Shown here piece by piece: positions 6,532-9,992 of a stretch of 9,992 nucleotides of DNA. Numbering within the stretch: position 1 is the first letter of the stretch; every line of letters begins with the position of its first letter. Location of the stretch: the NCBI GenBank assembly GCA_910588135.1, contig CAJUOT010000075.1, forward strand, positions 1 to 9,992. The letters are read 5' to 3'. The notes beneath the pieces were generated by a model. That model ran no database searches. It was not told the origin of the DNA and worked only from the letters and a program-made list of their open reading frames with translations. Both the position numbers and the translations under genes were made by a program. Origin of the DNA: an uncultured Oscillospiraceae bacterium. Lineage in GTDB: Bacteria > Bacillota > Clostridia > Oscillospirales > Oscillospiraceae.

Positions 6532-7917
6532 TTAATACCTCCCGAAGTCGGCGGAGCGGCCGTCGGTCACGTCGGAGCCGAACTCGTAGTCCTTGCCGGG
6601 GAGGATGGCGTTCAGGGCGATGCCCGCGATGGCGGCGATGGCCAGGGAGGTCAGGGTGATGTGGGCGCCGCCCACGGTGAAGGTGAGCCCGCCGCCGAAG
6701 CCCAGGCCGCACACCAGGATGACCGCGGCGATGATGAGGTTGCGGGAGTTGGTGAAGTCCACCCGGTTCTCCACCACGTTGCGCACGCCGATGGCGGAGA
6801 TCATGCCGTAGAGGATGAAGGACACGCCGCCCACGATGGCCGCGGGCATGGAGTTGACCACTGCGGCGAACATGGGGGAGAAGGAGAGCACCAGGGCGTA
6901 GATGGCGGCCAGCCGGATCACCCGGGGGTCATACACCTTGGAGAGCACCAGCACGCCGGTGTTCTCGCCGTAGGTGGTGTTGGCGGGGCCGCCGAACAGG
7001 GCGGACAGGGAGGTGGCGATACCGTCGCCAATCAGGGTGCGGTGCAGGCCGGGCTCCTCGATGAAGTTCTCCCCCACGGTGGCGGAGATGGCGGACATAT
7101 CGCCGATGTGCTCCATCATGGCGGCGATGGCGATGGGGGCCATCACCAGAATGGAGGTCAGGTCAAATTTGGCGATGGAGCCGGTGAAGCTGGTGAAGAA
7201 GGGCTGGAGGCCGATGGGGCTGGAGGCGGCCACGGTGGAGAAGTCGATGAGGGGGACGGCCGCGCCCTCGGCGTTCAAGATGGTGGCGCCGCAGGCGTTG
7301 GCAATGACCGCCACCACATAGGAGCCCACCACGCCCAGCAGGATGGGGATGATCTTGACCATGCCCTTGCCCCAGATGTTGGCCGCCACGATGATGGCCA
7401 TGGCCACCAGGGCCAGCCACCAGCAGGTCTTGGCGTTGTTCACGGCGGAGGGGGCCAGGTTCAGCCCGATGAGGATGATGATGGGGCCGGTGACCACGGG
7501 GGGGAGGAAGCGCATGACCTTCTTCACGCCCACCACCTTCACCAGCAGGGCCAGCACCACGTACAGCAGTCCGGCCACCACGATGCCGCCGCAGGCGTAC
7601 TGGAGCTTTTCGCCGGCCTCCATGGCGGCGTACTTGCCGGAGTCCAGCTTGGACACGGCCTCGAACCCGCCCAGGAAGGCGAAGGAGGAGCCCAGGAAGG
7701 CGGGCACCTTCAGCCGGGTGCACACGTGGAAGAACAGCGTGCCCACCCCCGCGAAGAACAGGGTGGTCTGGATGGACAGGGGCAGGCCGTAGTTGTTCAC
7801 CAGAATGGGCACCAGCACGGTGGCGCCGAACATGGCGAACATATGCTGCAGGCCCAGGATGAGCATCTTGGGCACGCCCAGGGTGCGGGCGTCGCGGATG
7901 GGTTCTTGGTTGTTCAT
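6532..7917 (-). CDS. uraA: Uracil permease, NCS2 (UraA-type) nucleobase:cation symporter
   Basis: The 461-residue integral membrane protein probably imports uracil with protons. The NCS2 signatures are present in order: LQHMFAMFGATVLVP (His25), the helix with MMEHIGD (Glu269, His270) and GGPANTTYGENTGV (Glu318). These correspond to the substrate- and proton-handling residues known from E. coli UraA. Hydrophobic segments run throughout, consistent with the 14-helix fold, and the length is normal for the family. The TTYGENTGV form favours uracil over xanthine or uric acid, although specificity is still inferred. The ATG at 7917 has a moderate ribosome site (AAAGGGAG, about 11 bases away). It is preceded by a leader peptide ORF and an intrinsic terminator, so expression is probably set by attenuation. 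It stands alone, convergent with pepV. Confidence 0.95.
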   Translation of the reverse strand: MNNQEPIRDARTLGVPKMLILGLQHMFAMFGATVLVPILVNNYGLPLSIQTTLFFAGVGTLFFHVCTRLKVPAFLGSSFAFLGGFEAVSKLDSGKYAAMEAGEKLQYACGGIVVAGLLYVVLALLVKVVGVKKVMRFLPPVVTGPIIILIGLNLAPSAVNNAKTCWWLALVAMAIIVAANIWGKGMVKIIPILLGVVGSYVVAVIANACGATILNAEGAAVPLIDFSTVAASSPIGLQPFFTSFTGSIAKFDLTSILVMAPIAIAAMMEHIGDMSAISATVGENFIEEPGLHRTLIGDGIATSLSALFGGPANTTYGENTGVLVLSKVYDPRVIRLAAIYALVLSFSPMFAAVVNSMPAAIVGGVSFILYGMISAIGVRNVVENRVDFTNSRNLIIAAVILVCGLGFGGGLTFTVGGAHITLTSLAIAAIAGIALNAILPGKDYEFGSDVTDGRSADFGRY

Positions 7918-7962
7918 ACTCTAACACTCTCCCTTTCACTTACTCGGTATGGATCAGCGGGC

Positions 7963-7999
7963 AAAAAAAGAGGCAACCACCGAAAAACGGCGATTGCCT
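7963..7999 (-). terminator. Attenuator (intrinsic terminator) in the uraA leader
   Basis: On the minus strand a 12-bp stem (7999-7988 with 7982-7971, two G-U pairs) with loop TTTTT is followed by CTTTTTTT. It begins one base after the stop codon of the leader ORF and ends 45 bases before the uraA start. It therefore sits between promoter and gene, where it must be bypassed for uraA expression. A ribosome at the leader stop codon would cover the first arm and prevent folding. Confidence 0.85.
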
Positions 8000-8000
8000 T

Positions 8001-8072
8001 TTACAAAGGGAAATGGAAACGATACGCCCCCAGGCCGGGCGTTTTGAAAAACAGCGGCGTGAGCTTGCGCAT
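8001..8072 (-). CDS. Candidate 23-residue leader peptide of uraA
   Basis: This short ORF starts with ATG (8072-8070) behind the best ribosome site in the region, AGGAGG with 8 bases to the start. It reads MRKLTPLFFK at the N-terminus and YRFHFPL at the C-terminus, then TAA. The stop lies one base from the attenuator stem. It has no run of a single regulatory amino acid. It does have U-rich stretches (CTGTTTTTC; CGTTTCCATTTCCCTTTG), which suits UTP-dependent polymerase pausing coupled to translation, as in the E. coli pyrBI leader. The product itself probably has no function. The layout is seen directly, whereas translation and the sensing mode are inferred. Confidence 0.7.
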   Translation of the reverse strand: MRKLTPLFFKTPGLGAYRFHFPL

Positions 8073-8080
8073 ATCGTTCC
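8015..8080 (-). promoter_or_regulatory. Potential RNA hairpin masking the start of the uraA leader ORF
   Basis: In the leader RNA the segment GGAACGAUAUGC (8080-8069), which includes the AUG and the bases just after the Shine-Dalgarno site, can pair with GCGUAUCGUUUCC (8027-8015) near the end of the leader ORF. This gives 12 pairs (one G-U) and one bulged U. It can form only after the polymerase has passed 8015, so it could limit late rounds of leader translation and so favour termination. Confidence 0.5.
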
Positions 8081-8100
8081 CCTCCTTTTGCGTTCGTACC

Positions 8101-8129
8101 ATCCTACCAGACGCGGGGGGGAATTTCAA
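8101..8129 (-). promoter_or_regulatory. Promoter of the uraA leader transcript
   Basis: On the minus strand TTGAAA (8129-8124) and TAGGAT (8106-8101) are 17 bases apart. Transcription would start near 8094, placing the leader ribosome site almost at the 5' end. That gives an untranslated/leader region of about 175 bases before uraA. Confidence 0.65.
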
Positions 8130-8145
8130 GTTGGGATTTTGCACA

Positions 8146-8174
8146 AAAACCGCCCGGATATTCCGGGCGGTTTT
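8146..8174. terminator. Bidirectional terminator between the ABC operon and uraA
   Basis: A perfect 13-bp stem (8146-8158 with 8162-8174) has loop TAT and A/T runs on both feet (minus side ends TTTTTG). It probably ends minus-strand transcripts from the ABC transporter genes just before the uraA promoter. It is the first hairpin with a real U-tract downstream of the ATPase gene. Confidence 0.85.
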
Positions 8175-8210
8175 GCATGATAGCGTCCGAACCGTCGTGA
8201 GCAGCGCGGA

Positions 8211-8310
8211 TGGACTGAAGCGAGGTCGAGCGCAGGGCCGCATGGCGGCCCGGAGACCAGTCCGAGTCGGAAGGAAGCCGCGCGTCGCGAACAGGTGAGG
8301 CGTGAATGCG
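8211..8310 (+). repeat. Structured extragenic element, copy B
   Basis: This is the second copy of the element found after purL. The upstream box is GGACTGAAGCGAGGTCGAGCG (first shared G at 8212). A hairpin GGGCCGC (8235-8241), loop ATG, GCGGCCC (8245-8251) follows, then AGACCAGTCCGAGTCGGA (8254-8271). The tail with CCGCGCG and GGCGTGA is looser. It differs from the first copy at all but a few stem positions yet keeps 7 pairs and a 3-base loop. Since it lies before the terminator at 8146-8174, it would be in the 3' untranslated part of the ABC operon transcript (antisense orientation to the shared consensus). The function is unknown. Confidence 0.6.
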
Positions 8311-8311
8311 T

Positions 8312-8362
8312 TTCACAGCGCCTCGGACAAAAAGTCGCTGGCGCGCTGCTCCCTGGGTGCGC
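8312..8362 (-). pseudogene. Relic of the 3' end of an amino-acid ABC transporter ATPase gene
   Basis: About 50 bases match the true end of the neighbouring ATPase gene (8399-8449): 38 of 46 bases are identical before a one-base gap. Read on the minus strand the relic gives REQRASDFLSEAL followed by TGA, against REQRTIDFLSKVL and TGA in the intact gene. Differences include silent changes (TTC/TTT, GAT/GAC, AGA/AGG) as well as replacements. The source therefore looks like a diverged paralogue rather than a fresh copy. The gap would break the frame upstream. No other part of the gene is recognisable. Confidence 0.7.
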
Positions 8363-8363
8363 A

Positions 8364-8396
8364 ATATCCCCCCACCCCGCAGGGGTGGGGGGATAT
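8364..8396. repeat. 15-bp perfect hairpin just after the ATPase gene
   Basis: ATATCCCCCCACCCC (8364-8378) pairs fully with 8382-8396 around a GCA loop. It starts 3 bases beyond the ATPase stop codon. There is no U-tract after it on the minus strand (TTGCGCACCC follows), so it is not a standard terminator. It may stabilise the 3' end of the message or be a REP-like palindrome. It lies exactly between the intact ATPase tail and its relic. Confidence 0.75.
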
Positions 8397-8399
8397 CCT

Positions 8400-9122
8400 T
8401 CACAGCACCTTGGACAAGAAATCAATGGTGCGCTGCTCTCTGGGGTGGGCGAAGAACGCGTGGGGCTCGTCCTGCTCCACGATCTTCCCCCCGTCCATGA
8501 ACAGCACCCGGGTGCCCACCTCCCGGGCGAAGCCCATCTCATGGGTCACCACCACCATGGTCATGCCCTCCCGGGCCAGCTCCTTCATCACCTCCAGCAC
8601 CTCGCCCACCATCTCTGGGTCCAGGGCGGAGGTGGGCTCGTCAAAGAGCATCACCTTGGGCTTCATGGCCAAGGCGCGGACGATGGCGATGCGCTGCTTC
8701 TGCCCGCCGGACAGCTGGGCGGGGTAGGAATCCGCCTTTTCCTCCAGCCCCACCCGGCGCAGCAGGGCCAGGGCCTCCTCGTCCGCCTCCCCTTGCTTCA
8801 TCAGCCCCGTGCGCACCGGGGCCAGGGTGATGTTTTTCCGGATGGTCATGTTGGGGAACAGGTTGAAGTGCTGGAACACCATGCCCATCTGCCGCCGGAT
8901 GGCGTTGATATCCGCCTTGGGGTCGGTGATCTCCGCGCCGTCGAAGGTGATGGAGCCGGAGGTGGGGGTCTCCAGCAGGTTGAGGCAGCGCAGGAAGGTG
9001 GACTTGCCCGACCCGGACGGGCCGATGATGACCACCTTCTCCCCGGGATAGATATGCTCGGAGAGGCCGGCCAGCACCAGGTTGTCCCCGAAGGATTTGG
9101 AGAGGTGTTTAACGTCGATCAC
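8400..9122 (-). CDS. glnQ: Polar amino-acid ABC importer, ATP-binding protein (GlnQ/ArtM-like)
   Basis: The 240-residue cytoplasmic ATPase powers an amino-acid importer. The full motif set is present: Walker A GPSGSGKS (34-41), Q-loop Gln84, signature LSGGQ (137-141), Walker B VMLFDE (157-162), D-loop SALD and switch His194 in VVTHEMGFA. Length and sequence style are those of the GlnQ/HisP subgroup, with the typical ending FLSKVL. The start is a GTG at 9122, chosen because AAGGAGG lies 10 bases upstream and the reading begins MIDVKHLSKSFG. It overlaps the permease gene by 14 bp, so the two are co-translated. The gene symbol is by family resemblance, and the substrate (glutamine, cystine, arginine or another polar amino acid) cannot be decided here. 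Confidence 0.95.
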   Translation of the reverse strand: MIDVKHLSKSFGDNLVLAGLSEHIYPGEKVVIIGPSGSGKSTFLRCLNLLETPTSGSITFDGAEITDPKADINAIRRQMGMVFQHFNLFPNMTIRKNITLAPVRTGLMKQGEADEEALALLRRVGLEEKADSYPAQLSGGQKQRIAIVRALAMKPKVMLFDEPTSALDPEMVGEVLEVMKELAREGMTMVVVTHEMGFAREVGTRVLFMDGGKIVEQDEPHAFFAHPREQRTIDFLSKVL

Positions 9123-9867
9123 TTTGACCCAGCCTCCTTTCCAGCTTCCCCTGGAGCCAGGTGAGAATCACCACGAAGAATAAGTAGATGCAGGCGATGC
9201 CGATGAGGGGCGGCATAAAGTCGTAGGTCTTGCCGCCGATCCGCTGGGCGTAGTAGGTCATCTCCGCCGCGCCGATGGCGTTCACCAGGGAGGTGTCCTT
9301 GAAGAGCGTCACCAGCTCGTTGCCCATGGAGGGCAGGATGTTCTTGAACGCCTGGGGGATGATGATGAACCGCATGGTGTCAAAATAGCCCAGGCCCAGG
9401 GAGCGCCCCGCCTCGCTCTGGCCGGGGTCCACGCTCATCAGCCCCCCCCGGATGATCTCGGAGATGTAGGCCCCCGCGTTGACGCCCATGCCGATCATGC
9501 CCACCATCACCTTGTTCCGCTCGCCCTGGAAGATGACGAAGGCCCAGATCAGAATCTGCACCATCATGGGGGTGCCGCGGATCACGGTGGTATACACCTT
9601 GCAAATGGCGTTGACCAATCCAAGGGCGAGGCTGCGCCGGCCGGGGCGCTGCTGGTCGTGGGCGGTGCGCACCATGGCCACGAACAGGCCCAGCACCAGT
9701 CCCATGGCGATGGACGCCAGGGTGATCTCGAAGGTGACCACCAGCCCCTTGAGGTACATCTGCCAGCGGTCGGCCTCCACAAAGGCGTTATAGAACCGGG
9801 GGGCCAATTTCATCAGCCATTGGACAAATGGAAGGCCGTACAGCCAGTCAATAAGCGGTTGGAGCAT
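9109..9867 (-). CDS. Polar amino-acid ABC importer, permease protein (HisM/GlnP type)
   Basis: The 252-residue membrane subunit partners the ATPase encoded immediately downstream. Hydrophobic segments lie near residues 42-66, 98-116, 120-138, 185-205 and 218-238. The cytoplasmic coupling loop (EAA-type) is seen as SVDPGQSEAGRSLGLGYFDT (145-164), followed by IIIPQAFKNILPSMGNELV, a hallmark of the His/Glu/Gln/Arg permease subfamily. The ATG at 9867 is preceded by GAGAGGGG at about 9 bases. No clear promoter is seen between the gene and the hairpin at 9898-9925, so it is probably transcribed from further upstream. A solute-binding protein gene may lie there, outside the window. The long polar N-terminus before the first helix (about 40 residues) is normal for some members. 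Confidence 0.94.
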   Translation of the reverse strand: MLQPLIDWLYGLPFVQWLMKLAPRFYNAFVEADRWQMYLKGLVVTFEITLASIAMGLVLGLFVAMVRTAHDQQRPGRRSLALGLVNAICKVYTTVIRGTPMMVQILIWAFVIFQGERNKVMVGMIGMGVNAGAYISEIIRGGLMSVDPGQSEAGRSLGLGYFDTMRFIIIPQAFKNILPSMGNELVTLFKDTSLVNAIGAAEMTYYAQRIGGKTYDFMPPLIGIACIYLFFVVILTWLQGKLERRLGQSDRR

Positions 9868-9897
9868 GGAGGTATTCCCCTCTCAAGTGTTGTAAGG

Positions 9898-9930
9898 CAG
9901 GGGCGGCCCGTCAGAGCCGCCCCTGTTTTT
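9898..9930 (+). terminator. GC-rich hairpin with T-run upstream of the permease gene
   Basis: CAGGGGCGGC (9898-9907) pairs with GCCGCCCCTG (9916-9925), and TTTTT follows on the plus strand only. No plus-strand gene ends here. On the minus strand the hairpin would lie in the message ahead of the permease and lacks a U-tract. It may therefore act as a processing or stability structure in a longer minus-strand operon, or as a stop for antisense transcripts. Confidence 0.55.
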
Positions 9931-9938
9931 GCCGCGTA

Positions 9939-9992
9939 AGCCTTCCCCCTTCCAGGGGGAAGGTGGCATTTGCGAAGCGAATGACGGATGAG
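9939..9992 (+). repeat. REP-like double-hairpin repeat, cut by the window end
   Basis: Two adjoining hairpins are seen: CCTTCCCCC/GGGGGAAGG with loop TTCCA (9941-9963), then after TGGC a smaller ATTTGC-GAA-GCGAAT (9968-9982) followed by GACGGATGAG. This composition resembles short extragenic repeats that I know to be abundant in gut Clostridia genomes. It contains no coding potential, and its right end lies outside the window. Confidence 0.6.

Noticed and set aside
7918..8110. PyrR-type attenuator or purine riboswitch ahead of uraA
   Set aside because: I see neither the PyrR-binding loop consensus nor the conserved purine riboswitch core. The only clear elements are the leader ORF and terminator.
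6376..8298. Long plus-strand open frame of 640 codons opposite uraA
   Set aside because: It is antisense to the well-recognised uracil permease. Its His/Gly/Gln-rich composition is typical of a GC-rich shadow frame, and it has no domain motif.
8104..8403. Minus-strand open frame spanning the ATPase relic and the structured element
   Set aside because: It crosses two strong hairpins and reads the relic out of its original frame. It is not a gene.

Overview
The window is GC-rich, and its genes have strong AGGAGG-type ribosome binding sites. Its gene content (single-chain clade II FGAM synthase, YerC-type TrpR-like regulator, an XRE regulator fused to desulfoferrodoxin domains, PepV dipeptidase) points to an anaerobic, GC-rich member of the Clostridia/Oscillospiraceae (Flavonifractor/Lawsonibacter-like gut bacteria). 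The genus is an inference from gene style, because no rRNA is present.

Layout. Positions 1-2822 (+) hold the 3' three quarters of a fused FGAM synthase (PurL with its glutaminase domain). A structured repeat-like element and a two-way terminator follow. On the minus strand come an XRE-type regulator carrying a complete two-iron desulfoferrodoxin module (2992-3576) and a small TrpR-family YerC/YecD regulator (3680-3979), each with its own promoter, and the latter with its own terminator. A divergent region (3980-4175) contains promoters in both directions. On the plus strand a YheO-type PAS/HTH regulator (4176-4814) is followed by a PepV-like M20 dipeptidase (4918-6318) with its own promoter. 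A cluster of inverted repeats lies between pepV and the convergent uracil permease gene uraA (6532-7917, minus).

Upstream of uraA is a compact regulatory leader: a promoter, a 23-codon leader peptide ORF with a strong ribosome binding site, and an intrinsic terminator that begins one base after the leader stop codon. This is the arrangement of a pyrBI-like, translation-coupled attenuator.

Positions 8073-8399 contain no intact gene. They hold the uraA promoter, a two-way terminator, a second copy of the structured element seen after purL, a decayed relic of the 3' end of another amino-acid ABC ATPase gene, and a 15-bp hairpin. The last two genes (minus) are an ATPase and a permease of a polar amino-acid ABC importer that overlap by 14 bp. 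The solute-binding protein gene is not in the window and may lie upstream, beyond 9992. The window ends inside a double-hairpin, REP-like repeat.

Functional themes are nucleotide supply (purL, uraA), peptide and amino-acid scavenging (pepV, glnPQ-like) and small regulators. The most notable items are the uraA attenuator, the regulator/desulfoferrodoxin fusion, the pair of structured elements with covarying stems, and the ATPase-tail relic.
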